Source: Xanthobacter autotrophicus
GTDB lineage: Bacteria; Pseudomonadota; Alphaproteobacteria; Rhizobiales; Xanthobacteraceae
Strand: one strand, 5' to 3'
DNA: 64,000 nt
Assembly (NCBI RefSeq): GCF_043194295.1
Contig: NZ_JBAFVK010000007.1
The notes under the pieces were generated by a model. The model saw only the letters and a list, made by a program, of their open reading frames with translations, searched no databases and was not told the origin of the DNA. The stretch's first letter is position 1; each line of letters starts with the position of its first letter. Both the position numbers and the translations under genes were made by a program. Below are positions 53,433 to 63,999 of this stretch, piece by piece.

Positions 53433-55352
53433 ATGCGCTTTTCGCCCGCCTTCCTCGACGAGATCCGCGCCCGCCTTCCCGTGTCGGAAGTGGTGGGCCG
53501 ACGCGTCAAGCTGAAGAAACAGGGGCGTGAGTTCGCCGGCCTCTCTCCCTTCAACGCGGAGAAGACTCCGTCCTTCTTCGTCAACGACCAGAAGGGCTTC
53601 TATCACTGCTTCTCCTCCGGCAAGCATGGCGACGTGTTCGATTTCCTGATGGAAACGGAGGGCGTGCCCTTCGGCGAGGCGGTGGAGCGGCTCGCCGCCA
53701 TGGCCGGCCTGCCTCTGCCGCAGGAGACCCCGGAGGCGGCCGCCAGGGAACGCCGCCGCCATACCCTGTTCGAGGTCATGTCCCTCGCCGCCCGGCATTT
53801 CGAGGAGACGCTGCAATCACGCCTCGGCGCCAAGGCCCGCGGCTACCTCGCCGACCGGGAACTGGGCGCCGCTACCCAGAAGCGATTCGGCCTCGGCTAT
53901 GCCGCCGGCGAGCGCTTCCGCCTGAAGGAGGCGCTGGGCAAGGCCGGGGTGCCGGTGGAGGACATGGTGGAGGCCGGACTGCTGATCGCCGGCGAAGACA
54001 TTCCCGTGCCCTACGACCGCTTCCGCGACCGGGTCATGTTCCCCATCACCGACCTGAAGGGCCGCATCGTCGGCTTCGGCGGCCGGGCGCTGGAGAAGGA
54101 TGTTCCGGCGAAATACCTCAATTCCCCGGAAACGGTGCTCTTCCACAAGGGATCGCTGCTCTATAACGGCGCCGCCGCCCGCACCGCCGCCCAGTCGGGG
54201 GCCCGGGTGATCGCGGTGGAAGGCTATGTGGACGTGATCGCCATGGCCGAGGCCGGCTTCGGTGCCACCGTGGCGCCTCTGGGCACGGCGCTGACCGAGG
54301 ATCAGTTGCAGTTGCTCTGGCGCATGTCGGAAGAGCCGCTGCTGCTGTTCGACGGCGACAAGGCCGGCCGCCGCGCCGCCCATCGCGCCCTCGACCTCGC
54401 CCTGCCGCACCTGAAGGCCGGCCGCAGCCTCGCCTTCGCCACCCTGCCGGAGGGGCAGGACCCCGACGACCTCATCCGCCGCTCCGGCCGCGAGGCCATG
54501 GAGGCCGTGCTGGCCCAGGCGCGTCCGCTGGTTGCGGAACTCTGGGCACGCGAGAGCGAGACCGCCACCCTCGACACGCCGGAGCGCCGCGCGGGCCTCG
54601 AAGCACGCCTCGGCGAGGTGGTCTCCGCCATCGCCGACGAGACGGTGCGCAAGCACTACCGCCAGGAATTGCTGAGCCGCTTCAACGCCCTAGTCTCCCC
54701 GCAGGACCGCGCGCCCGCGAGGGCCCGGCGGGAGGGCTGGAAGGAGGGCTGGCAGCCGTCCGGCGGCCGCCGCGGTCCACCTTCGCCCCCGCCGCTGGTG
54801 CCGCGCGGCACCGAGATCGCCCGCAGCGCGCTGGTGCGCGGACCCATGGCTGCCCTGCCCCGCAACGAGGCGCTCTTGCTGTTCTGCCTCATCAACCACA
54901 CTTTCCTGCTGGACGAGGCGGATGAGGACGTGGCAAGCCTGCCGCTGGCCAACCCGGAGGCAGATCGCCTGCGCCGCATCCTGATTGATTCGCACCTTGA
55001 GGGCGCCGATGCAGAAGCCCTCACGGAACGGCTGGGGCAGGCGGATATCGATGCCCTCACCCGCCGTGTGAAGGCATTTGCAAACCCCCGGCATGACTGG
55101 CCAGCATATCCAGATACCGCGCCAAACGATGTGCGACTCTGGTGGCATCAGCGCACGGCCTTGCATCGCAAGGCTCACGCGCTATCTAGAGAGTTGAAGG
55201 AGGCCGAACGCACTTTGGGGGAAGACCCCAGCGAAGCCAATTTTGCTTGGCTTCGGGACGTCCGCGAGCGCCTTTCGGCGCTGGATGGAACCGAAGCACT
55301 GGTGGAAGGTTTTGGTGCGTCATCAGGCCGGAGTGCGGTGCGCTCCCTTTGA
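53433..55352 (+). CDS. dnaG: DNA primase
   Basis: Synthesises RNA primers for replication. The 639-aa protein has an N-terminal CHC2-type domain, a TOPRIM catalytic core with Glu in VEGYVDVIAMAEAG and DGD in LLLFDGDKAGRRAAHRA, and a C-terminal helicase-binding part. In the first domain three of the four usual zinc ligands are replaced (LSPFNAEKTPSFFV and YHCFSSGKHGD), with only one Cys left. Start at ATG 53433 (MRFSPAFLDEIRARLPVSEV) is the usual one. It precedes rpoD, the classical dnaG-rpoD arrangement. Confidence 0.96.
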   Translation: MRFSPAFLDEIRARLPVSEVVGRRVKLKKQGREFAGLSPFNAEKTPSFFVNDQKGFYHCFSSGKHGDVFDFLMETEGVPFGEAVERLAAMAGLPLPQETPEAAARERRRHTLFEVMSLAARHFEETLQSRLGAKARGYLADRELGAATQKRFGLGYAAGERFRLKEALGKAGVPVEDMVEAGLLIAGEDIPVPYDRFRDRVMFPITDLKGRIVGFGGRALEKDVPAKYLNSPETVLFHKGSLLYNGAAARTAAQSGARVIAVEGYVDVIAMAEAGFGATVAPLGTALTEDQLQLLWRMSEEPLLLFDGDKAGRRAAHRALDLALPHLKAGRSLAFATLPEGQDPDDLIRRSGREAMEAVLAQARPLVAELWARESETATLDTPERRAGLEARLGEVVSAIADETVRKHYRQELLSRFNALVSPQDRAPARARREGWKEGWQPSGGRRGPPSPPPLVPRGTEIARSALVRGPMAALPRNEALLLFCLINHTFLLDEADEDVASLPLANPEADRLRRILIDSHLEGADAEALTERLGQADIDALTRRVKAFANPRHDWPAYPDTAPNDVRLWWHQRTALHRKAHALSRELKEAERTLGEDPSEANFAWLRDVRERLSALDGTEALVEGFGASSGRSAVRSL

Positions 55353-55644
55353 ACCGGTCGTGTTGCTGGAACTGGGTTCCCGGAACATGCGGGGTCAAGG
55401 CGGACAACGGCACTCTTCTCGCTTCCCGGCTGTCGGCCACCCCCATGGTGGCTACGGCGGTAAGCGAAGCAGAATGAAAGGGAGCCTAACGCATCAACCA
55501 TAGGGGTTGGAAGTGCGTTCAGGCTGGTTTAACGGGATGGCGTCAAAAAAGCCGCTCCCGGGCGCAAAGGCAAAAGGTGGCACGGCCGAGGCGCCGCGCC
55601 GCCGTTCTGCTGTTGGCACTCAGCAGGATCCGCAGGAGAAGTCT
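55353..55644 (+). other. dnaG-rpoD spacer
   Basis: This spacer of about 290 bases should carry an rpoD promoter. The rpoD frame is already open from 55507 and contains an earlier ATG at 55537 (MASKKPLPGAK), so part of it could be coding. No other feature was recognised. Confidence 0.4.
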
Positions 55645-57645
<2,001 letters not shown>

Positions 57646-57666
57646 GCGGGCGGCATATCTGATCGG

Positions 57667-57711
57667 AAAAGGCGGCCCAAGTGCCGCCTTTTCTTGTGCC
57701 GCCTTTTCTTT
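57667..57711 (+). terminator. rpoD terminator with duplicated 3' arm
   Basis: AAAAGGCGG (57667-57675) pairs with CCGCCTTTT (57684-57692), followed by T-rich sequence, a textbook terminator 20 bases after the rpoD stop. The 15-base segment GTGCCGCCTTTTCTT is then repeated exactly (57681-57695 and 57696-57710), giving two alternative right arms. Confidence 0.88.
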
Positions 57712-57721
57712 TGGAGCGTTT

Positions 57722-58003
57722 TCAGCGCGCCGGCGCCTCCACCAGCAGCGCGACGATCCGCCGGACCACGGGCAGCACCAGCAGCAGCGTGGGAAAGGCC
57801 ACCACCCACGACAGCGCCCAGGCGGTGGGCCAAGTGGCGAGGAAATCCGGGCCGAAGCCCAGGCTCCTGGCTGTGGCGATGGCCGAGACCACGAAGGTCA
57901 TCAGCACCGACAGCACCAGCGGCATGAGAATGCCGGCATAGCGCGCCGGTAGCTTGCGGGTGAACTTGGGAGAGTTTGAAGAGGGAAAGTTCGAAGAGGC
58001 CAT
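57722..58003 (-). CDS. DUF2798 small membrane protein
   Basis: The 93-aa protein has two membrane helices and the DUF2798 pattern KLPARYAGILMPLVLSVLMT followed by FVVSAIATARSLG and FPTLLLVLPVVRRIV. The function of the family is unknown. Start at ATG 58003 gives the usual length; an ATG three codons upstream (58012) is an alternative. Convergent with rpoD, and 180 bases downstream of the LacI-type gene on the same strand. Confidence 0.8.
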   Translation of the reverse strand: MASSNFPSSNSPKFTRKLPARYAGILMPLVLSVLMTFVVSAIATARSLGFGPDFLATWPTAWALSWVVAFPTLLLVLPVVRRIVALLVEAPAR

Positions 58004-58184
58004 CTGGGCCATCCCTTCAGGATGGTCCCGGCGGGTCCGGATCGCATACGCACCCGAACCGGCCAAGGACCGGTATGGATGCGTTGCCTGACGTCGGACG
58101 CTTACGGCGCCGCAGAGCGAGCGCATCCCGTTTACACCATGCCCACCGGGGCGCGGTCAAGATCCGCTGCGGCAGGATCGAGCC

Positions 58185-59237
58185 TCAGCTGCTTTCCCGC
58201 GCCACCAACTCGAAGCCCAGGTCGATGGCCGGCTCGGCGCGGCAATCGCCCTCCATGAGGGCCACGAGCCGGCGTGCGGCCGCCTCCCCCACCTTGGCCC
58301 GTGGGGTGCGGATGGAGGTGAGTCGCGGCGCCATGTGGGCCGACAGGGGCAGGTCGTTGAAGCCCACCACGGCGACCCGGCCGGGAATGGGGATCTGCCG
58401 CCGCGTCGCCTCGAAGATCGCGCCCTGGGCGAGATCGTCGTTACAAAAGAAGATGCCGTCGATGTCGGGATAGGCCTCCAGCAGGCGCAGGAACAGTTCC
58501 CCGCCGAGGGCCACCGACGAGGGCTCGGGCACCGAGAGCCACACCGGGGGCCGCACCTCGCGCTCTCCCGCCAGCACCCGCTGGAAGCCGAGCCCGCGTT
58601 CGAGGGCGCGCGGATCAAGCTGGGCCGCCACATAAGCCAGATTTCGCCGCCCCCGGGCCAGCAGGTGGCTGGCCACCGCTGCGCCGGACTCTTCCTGCGA
58701 GAAACCGACGCTGTGAAGCCCGGCCTCCCGGCTCAGTTCCATCATGTAGACGACCGGGATTCCGCTGGCCGCGAGCAGGCCGCGCGTGGCCGGCGTCTGC
58801 TCCAGCCCGGTGAGCAGGATGCCGCGTGGCTGGTAGGCCAGATAGTTGCGGACGAGTTTCTCCTCCTCCTCCGGCGAATAGTGGAAATTGCCGATCAACA
58901 CCTCCAGGCCGCGCGGCATGAGTACGTCGTGGATCGCTTCCAGCGTGTCGATGAAGAGCAGGTTGGAGAGGGAGGGAATGAGCACCGCCACCGCTTCGCT
59001 GTGGGCGGATGCAAGGGTGCGCGCGGCGGGATTGGCCACATAATTCAGCGCCGCAGCCGCCTCCCGCACGCGCTTTGCGAGATCGGGATCCACACTCGCC
59101 ACGCCGCGCAAGGCGCGGGAGGCCGTGATCGGCGAGACGCCGGCGATCCGGGCCAGCTCCGCCAGGGTGGGGCGGCCGCTGGCGCGCGACCCGCGAGGGG
59201 GACCGCCGGACGATCCTCCCGAAGAGCGTGGAGACAT
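58185..59237 (-). CDS. gntR: LacI-family repressor of gluconate genes
   Basis: The 350-aa LacI/GntR-type repressor has an N-terminal helix-turn-helix with TLAELARIAGVSPITASRAL (about 24-43), hinge YVANPAARTLAS, and a periplasmic-binding-protein-like effector domain with PRGILLTGLEQTPATR and GFNDLPLSAHMAP typical of the gluconate-utilisation repressor branch. Divergent from gntK; three copies of the palindrome AGATAGCGCTATCT lie before gntR, gntK and the permease gene. It probably represses all three until gluconate or 6-phosphogluconate binds. Start chosen at ATG 59237. Confidence 0.9.
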   Translation of the reverse strand: MSPRSSGGSSGGPPRGSRASGRPTLAELARIAGVSPITASRALRGVASVDPDLAKRVREAAAALNYVANPAARTLASAHSEAVAVLIPSLSNLLFIDTLEAIHDVLMPRGLEVLIGNFHYSPEEEEKLVRNYLAYQPRGILLTGLEQTPATRGLLAASGIPVVYMMELSREAGLHSVGFSQEESGAAVASHLLARGRRNLAYVAAQLDPRALERGLGFQRVLAGEREVRPPVWLSVPEPSSVALGGELFLRLLEAYPDIDGIFFCNDDLAQGAIFEATRRQIPIPGRVAVVGFNDLPLSAHMAPRLTSIRTPRAKVGEAAARRLVALMEGDCRAEPAIDLGFELVARESS

Positions 59238-59279
59238 GGGACGCGTTTTCCGCTTGATAGCTGCCGCCGACAGCGCATA

Positions 59280-59293
59280 AGATAACGCTATCT
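59280..59293 (-). promoter_or_regulatory. GntR operator at the repressor promoter
   Basis: AGATAACGCTATCT, one mismatch from the perfect palindrome, 43 bases upstream of the repressor start. Indicates autoregulation. Confidence 0.75.
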
Positions 59294-59421
59294 CGACGGC
59301 ATCAAGCCAGAATTTGCGCATTCCACAGTAACGGAAGCGCCATGTGTTTGAGATTTAGGGGCATACTCGACTTAAGGTCAATGGTCCGGCGCTGCATGGC
59401 AGGTATGCTTTCACCGATTGG

Positions 59422-59435
59422 AGATAGCGCTATCT
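59422..59435 (+). promoter_or_regulatory. GntR operator ahead of gntK
   Basis: Perfect 14-bp palindrome AGATAGCGCTATCT, about 60 bases before the gntK start. A central CG and A/T arms are typical LacI-family operator features. Confidence 0.85.
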
Positions 59436-59493
59436 TTGTTGATGCCGCGTGACGTTGCCGAGAGACACTGCCGGACGGCAAGAGGGGACAAGG

Positions 59494-60063
59494 ATGGGCG
59501 AGAGAATTGCAGCCCTGGTGGTGATGGGTGTTTCGGGCTGCGGCAAAAGCAGCGTCGGCGCGGCTGTGGCCGAGTTGGCCGGCGCCCGCCTGATCGAAGG
59601 CGACAGCTTCCATCCCGCCGGCAACATCGCCAAGATGTCGGCCGGCATTCCACTCGACGACGACGACCGCGCCGGCTGGCTGGCGCGTCTCGGCGAGGAG
59701 ATGGCACGCACTCTCAGCGACGGCGCGACACCGGTTCTCACCTGCTCGGCGCTGAAGCGCAGATATCGTGATGCCCTGCGTGCGGCCGTCCCACGCCTCG
59801 GCTTCGTCTTCCTTGATCTCACACGGGAAATGGCCGCCCGCCGAGTGGCCGAGCGGCCCGGCCATTTCATGCCGGCGAGCCTCATCGACAGCCAGTTCGC
59901 CGCGCTGGAGCGCCCTTCGGCGGAAGCCCTCACCCTGACCCTTGATGCCACGCTCCCATTGTCGGAGATGGCGCCGCGCATTGTGGAATGGTGGCGCGCG
60001 CCTCAAGCGGCCAACTCGGGGGCTCGAAGGGTTCCAGGTCCCACTCTCAGTCAGGCCATCTGA
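59494..60063 (+). CDS. gntK: Gluconokinase
   Basis: Phosphorylates gluconate to 6-phosphogluconate with ATP. The 189-aa protein has the P-loop VMGVSGCGKSSVGAAVA (about 9-25), GDSFHPAGNIAKMSAGIPL and TCSALKRRYRDALR, the diagnostic blocks of GntK. Start at ATG 59494 after GAGGGGACAAGG. It lies between the repressor and the permease genes behind a perfect operator. The product enters the Entner-Doudoroff or pentose phosphate pathway at the same node as zwf-pgl output. Confidence 0.94.
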   Translation: MGERIAALVVMGVSGCGKSSVGAAVAELAGARLIEGDSFHPAGNIAKMSAGIPLDDDDRAGWLARLGEEMARTLSDGATPVLTCSALKRRYRDALRAAVPRLGFVFLDLTREMAARRVAERPGHFMPASLIDSQFAALERPSAEALTLTLDATLPLSEMAPRIVEWWRAPQAANSGARRVPGPTLSQAI

Positions 60064-60126
60064 CACCCTCCATCCCTTTCGTCCGCCTGATCCAGGATCT
60101 CTGTCGCACGGCTCTGCCGCACCTTT

Positions 60127-60142
60127 GAGATAGCGCTATCTC
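60127..60142 (+). promoter_or_regulatory. GntR operator ahead of the gluconate permease gene
   Basis: Perfect 16-bp palindrome GAGATAGCGCTATCTC, about 110 bases before the permease start, showing that the permease has its own repressed promoter. Confidence 0.85.
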
Positions 60143-60251
60143 ACTTAGCGTCAACCAAACTCATTCATGTCATCGCCATCGGCAGGGTCCCGGACACAGG
60201 ACCAGCGAACGGTATTTTTCCACTGAACTGCAAGAACGCTACGAGGAACGC

Positions 60252-61604
60252 ATGCTGGGCATGAGCAAGGACACATTTCTACTGGTCGACGCGGCGGTGA
60301 CCATCATCGGCCTCATCGTCCTCATTACCCGTTTCAAGGTCCACCCCTTCGTGGCCCTGATCCTGGCCGCAGGCTTCCTGGGGCTCAGCTCCGGCATGCC
60401 GGTGGACCTCATCATGAAGTCGTTCCAGGACGGCTTCGGCGGCGTGCTTGGCTTCGTCGGCATCGTGCTCGGCCTCGGCACCATGCTGGGCAAATTGATG
60501 GCTGAATCGGGCGGCGCGGACCAGATCGCCCAGACCCTTATCGACGCCTTCGGCAAGCAGCGGGTGCATTGGGCCATCATGCTCGCCGCCTTCCTGGTGG
60601 GCATTCCGCTGTTCTTCGAAATCGGCTTCGTGCTTCTCATCCCCCTGGTCTTCGTGGTGGCAAGCCGCACCGGCGTGTCGCTGGTGAAGGTGGGCATCTC
60701 GCTTTTGGCCGGCCTCTCGGCCGTGCACGGCCTCGTGCCGCCCCATCCCGGACCACTACTGGCGGTGGGCGTGTTCGGCGCCGATATCGGCAAAACCATC
60801 TTCTACGGCCTCATCGTCGGCCTTCCCGCCGCCGCCGTCGCCGGGCCCATGTTCGGCTCGTTCATTTCAAAGCGCATTCCAGGCCACGCCTCGCCGGAAC
60901 TGGTCGCCCAGTTCGTGCAGGACACCCGCACCCACACCCTGCCCGGCTTCGGCGTCACCCTCGCCACCATCCTGCTGCCGGTGGTGCTGATGCTGCTGAA
61001 GGCCTTCGCCGACGTGACCTTCGCGGCCGGTCATCCCGTGCGGGCGTGGCTGGATCTCATCGGCCATCCCATCACCGCGCTGCTCGCGGCGCTGCTGCTG
61101 TCGCTCTACACCTTCGGCAGCGCGCGCGGCTTCTCGCGCGAGGTTATCGGCAAGCACCTCAACGACAGCCTCCTGCCGGTGGCGGGCATCATCCTCATTG
61201 TCGGCGCCGGCGGCGGCTTCAAGCAGATGCTGGTGGCAAGCGGCGTTGGCGATGTCATCGGCCACATGGCGGTGCAGGCCCATGTGAACCCCATCCTCCT
61301 CGCCTGGCTGGTGGCGGCGGTGATCCGGGTGGCCACGGGCTCGGCCACGGTGGCGACCATCACCGGCGCCGGCATCGTCGCCCCGGTCCTCGCGCTCACC
61401 CCTGGGGTCAACCGCGAGCTGCTGGTGCTGGCCACCGGCGCCGGCTCGGTGGTGCTCTCCCACGTCAACGACGCCGGCTTCTGGCTGGTGAAGCAGTATT
61501 TCAACATGACGGTGGAAGAGACCTTCAAGACCTGGACCGCCATGGAGACGATCCTGTCGGTGGTGGCCCTCGGCCTCATCATGGCTCTGTCGCTGGTGGT
61601 GTAG
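60252..61604 (+). CDS. gntT: Gluconate:H+ symporter (GntP family)
   Basis: Gluconate importer of the inner membrane. The 450-aa protein has about 12 helices and GntP-family blocks: RFKVHPFVALILAAGFLGL, GFGGVLGFVGIVLGLGTMLG, GLVPPHPGPLLAVGVFGADI and ATGSATVATITGAGIVAP. The ATG at 60252 follows GAGGA; a second ATG three codons on (60261) is possible. Preceded by an operator shared with gntK and the repressor gene, and followed by a good terminator. Confidence 0.94.
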   Translation: MLGMSKDTFLLVDAAVTIIGLIVLITRFKVHPFVALILAAGFLGLSSGMPVDLIMKSFQDGFGGVLGFVGIVLGLGTMLGKLMAESGGADQIAQTLIDAFGKQRVHWAIMLAAFLVGIPLFFEIGFVLLIPLVFVVASRTGVSLVKVGISLLAGLSAVHGLVPPHPGPLLAVGVFGADIGKTIFYGLIVGLPAAAVAGPMFGSFISKRIPGHASPELVAQFVQDTRTHTLPGFGVTLATILLPVVLMLLKAFADVTFAAGHPVRAWLDLIGHPITALLAALLLSLYTFGSARGFSREVIGKHLNDSLLPVAGIILIVGAGGGFKQMLVASGVGDVIGHMAVQAHVNPILLAWLVAAVIRVATGSATVATITGAGIVAPVLALTPGVNRELLVLATGAGSVVLSHVNDAGFWLVKQYFNMTVEETFKTWTAMETILSVVALGLIMALSLVV

Positions 61605-61620
61605 CTCCGCCGCGACAGCA

Positions 61621-61664
61621 CGCCCGCCGCTGCTTCCCCAAGTCCGGCGGCGGGCGTGGTTTTC
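61621..61664 (+). terminator. Terminator of the gluconate permease gene
   Basis: CGCCCGCCGC (61621-61630) pairs with GCGGCGGGCG (61647-61656), a 10-bp GC stem with a 16-base loop, followed by TGGTTTT. It lies 16 bases after the stop codon. Confidence 0.7.
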
Positions 61665-61727
61665 TCGCGATCCCGGGGGATGCTGCGCATCCGGGATCTC
61701 TTCGCTCAAGCGCCGCGCGGGCTGGGT

Positions 61728-62189
61728 TCAGGGCTGGCGGAAGCGGGCGCGGATGCGCTGCTCCAGTTCATCGCGCACGGCGCGGTAAGCGTCGAGGCGC
61801 TGCTCGCGGTTGCCGGCTTCCCGCGATGGATCCGAGGTCGGCCAGTATTCCACGCCCAAAGCATTGGTGCGGGTCAGCTCCAGCGCGCGGTGGTGAGCGT
61901 CCGGCGACAGGGTGATGGCGAGGTCGAAGCTGAGGCCCTCATATTCCTCGAGGTCCTCCACGCTCTGCGGCCGGTGCTTCTTCACGTCGAGGCCGATTTC
62001 ATCCAGCACCGCGGTGACGAAGGGGTCGGCATCGCCCGCGATCACGCCGGCCGAGGCCACATAGATGGACTTGCCGAACAGGTGCTTGGCCAGCGCCTGC
62101 GCCATCACCGAGCGCACCACGTTCTGCCCGCACATGAAAAGAACCGATTGCGGTCGCGCCGAGCGCTTGGGTACCGCAGGCGGCTCCAT
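61728..62189 (-). CDS. Low-molecular-weight phosphotyrosine phosphatase-like protein
   Basis: The 153-aa protein of the LMW-PTP / arsenate reductase (ArsC) superfamily has the phosphate loop VLFMCGQNVVRSVMAQAL with the C-x5-R catalytic pair (Cys20/Arg26) and a DP pair in TSDPSRE as the general acid. Classical resistance-type ArsC cysteines are not obvious, so phosphatase activity is more likely than arsenate reduction. It starts 6 bases after the UPF0262 stop, in the conserved hisD-UPF0262-phosphatase order of Hyphomicrobiales. Confidence 0.88.
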   Translation of the reverse strand: MEPPAVPKRSARPQSVLFMCGQNVVRSVMAQALAKHLFGKSIYVASAGVIAGDADPFVTAVLDEIGLDVKKHRPQSVEDLEEYEGLSFDLAITLSPDAHHRALELTRTNALGVEYWPTSDPSREAGNREQRLDAYRAVRDELEQRIRARFRQP

Positions 62190-62195
62190 GGTCGC

Positions 62196-62690
62196 TCAGC
62201 CTTTCCAATGCAGGGCGCAGATGAGCGTGAACAGGCGCCGGGCGGTATCGAAATCCAGCTCCACCTTGCCGTCGAGGCGCTCGCGCAGCAGCGTCGAACC
62301 CTCGTTGTGCAGCCCGCGCCGGCCCATGTCGATGGCCTCGATCTGGCTCGGCGAGGCGGAACGAATGGCGTTGTAATAGCTCTCGCAGACGAGGAAATAA
62401 TCCTTCACCACCTTGCGGAAGGGGGTGAGTGAGAGGTGGTGCTGCACCACCTGCTCGCCAGTCTCGCGCTTGATGTCGAGCACCAGGCGGCTTTCCATGA
62501 GCGAGATGTGCAGCGTGTAGGGACCAGCCCCCGGATCGTTGCAGGGGGCGAAGGTGTTGTCCTCGATGAGGTCCCAGATGGCGGTGGCGCGCTCGTGGTC
62601 GATGTCGGCGCTGGAATGGCCGATGGAGGCATCGTCGAGCGTCACCGCGCTGAGGCGGGCTGGGGGGCGCGCATCCGGCTTGTCGCTCAT
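62196..62690 (-). CDS. UPF0262 family protein
   Basis: The 164-aa member of the uncharacterised UPF0262 family, restricted to alphaproteobacteria as far as I recall, has VTLDDASIGHSSADIDHERA, HHLSLTPFRKVVKDYFLVCE and EAIDMGRRGLHNEGSTLLRE. No catalytic or membrane motif is recognised. It lies between hisD (16 bases upstream) and the phosphatase gene (6 bases downstream) on the same strand, so it is part of that operon. Start at ATG 62690. Confidence 0.92.
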   Translation of the reverse strand: MSDKPDARPPARLSAVTLDDASIGHSSADIDHERATAIWDLIEDNTFAPCNDPGAGPYTLHISLMESRLVLDIKRETGEQVVQHHLSLTPFRKVVKDYFLVCESYYNAIRSASPSQIEAIDMGRRGLHNEGSTLLRERLDGKVELDFDTARRLFTLICALHWKG

Positions 62691-62706
62691 CGCCTCGTCC
62701 TTCCGA

Positions 62707-63999
62707 TCATCTGTTGGTGCGGATGGAGACAGACCGCCCATGTGCGTCGAGGCGTTCCACCGCCGCGAGGCGCACGGCCGCCGGCCCGAGCTGCGCCAAG
62801 GCGCCGGCGTCGAGCTTCAGGATTGAGGTGCGCTTCATGAAATCGAGCACGGACAGGCCCGAGGAGAAGCGCGCCGAGCGGGCGGTGGGCAGCACGTGGT
62901 TGGTGCCGCCGACATAATCGCCGATGGCCTCCGGCGTGAAGGCGCCCACGAAGATCGCTCCCGCATGGCGTACCTTGGCCGCGAGCTCGTCCGCATTGGC
63001 GGCGTGGATTTCCAGATGCTCTGGGGCGATGCGGTCCACCAGCGGGATGGCCGAGGCGAGGTCCGGCACCAGGATGACGGCGCCATGGTCGCGCCAGGAG
63101 GCGGAGGCGATGGCCACGCGCGGCAAGGTTGCCAGCATGCCCTCCACCGCCTTCTCCACCTGGTCCGCCAGCTCGGGCGAATCGGTGATGAGGATGGACT
63201 GGGCGGCGGTGTCATGCTCGGCCTGGGCGAGGAGGTCGGCGGCAATCCAATCGGCGCTGGCGTCCCCGTCGGCCAGAATCAGCACCTCGGAAGGGCCGGC
63301 CACCATGTCGATGCCCACCTTGCCGAACACCTGCCGTTTCGCGGCCGCCACATAGGCGTTGCCGGGGCCGACGATCTTGTCCACCGGCTGGATGGTCTTG
63401 GTGCCATAGGCCAGCGCCGCCACCGCCTGGGCGCCGCCCACGCGATAGACCTCGTGCACGCCGGCCAGACGTGCCGCCGCCAGCACCAGAGGCGCGATCT
63501 CGCCATCCGGCGCCGGCACCACCATGACGATGCGCGGCACGCCCGCGACCTGCGCCGGCACCGCATTCATCAGCACGGACGAGGGATAGGCCGCCGTGCC
63601 GCCGGGCACGTAGAGCCCCACCGCGTCCACGCTGGTCCAGCGATGGCCCAGCACCACGCCGGCGGCGTCGCGATAGGTCTCGTCGGTCGGCTTCTGGCGG
63701 GCATGATGGGATTCGATGCGCGCCTTGGCAAAGGCCAGCGCCTCGCGGGTCTCCGGCGGGATGGAGGCGAGGGCCGCGTCCAGCTCCGCGTCGGTCACGC
63801 GCAGGCCGAGCTTTGCAAGGTCCACCCGGTCGAAGGTGCGCGACAGGTCGACGAGGGCATCATCGCCGCGCGCACGCACGTCGGCGATAATTGTGGCCAC
63901 CTGTTCCTGCACGTCCACCGAGGCCTCGCGCTTGGAGCCGAGGAAGGTGGTGAAACGTTCGGGAAAATCGGGTTGTTCGGTGATGAGGCGGATCGGCAT
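62707..63999 (-). CDS. hisD: Histidinol dehydrogenase
   Basis: Catalyses the last two steps of histidine synthesis, oxidising histidinol to histidine with NAD+ and zinc. The 430-aa protein has GLYVPGGTAAYPSSVLMNAV, IVGPGNAYVAAAKRQVFG, the zinc/catalytic region LLAQAEHDTAAQS and APEHLEIH with catalytic Glu-His. The ATG at 63999 is the second base from the window edge, so the gene is complete but its upstream control lies outside. First visible gene of the hisD-UPF0262-phosphatase operon. Confidence 0.96.
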   Translation of the reverse strand: MPIRLITEQPDFPERFTTFLGSKREASVDVQEQVATIIADVRARGDDALVDLSRTFDRVDLAKLGLRVTDAELDAALASIPPETREALAFAKARIESHHARQKPTDETYRDAAGVVLGHRWTSVDAVGLYVPGGTAAYPSSVLMNAVPAQVAGVPRIVMVVPAPDGEIAPLVLAAARLAGVHEVYRVGGAQAVAALAYGTKTIQPVDKIVGPGNAYVAAAKRQVFGKVGIDMVAGPSEVLILADGDASADWIAADLLAQAEHDTAAQSILITDSPELADQVEKAVEGMLATLPRVAIASASWRDHGAVILVPDLASAIPLVDRIAPEHLEIHAANADELAAKVRHAGAIFVGAFTPEAIGDYVGGTNHVLPTARSARFSSGLSVLDFMKRTSILKLDAGALAQLGPAAVRLAAVERLDAHGRSVSIRTNR

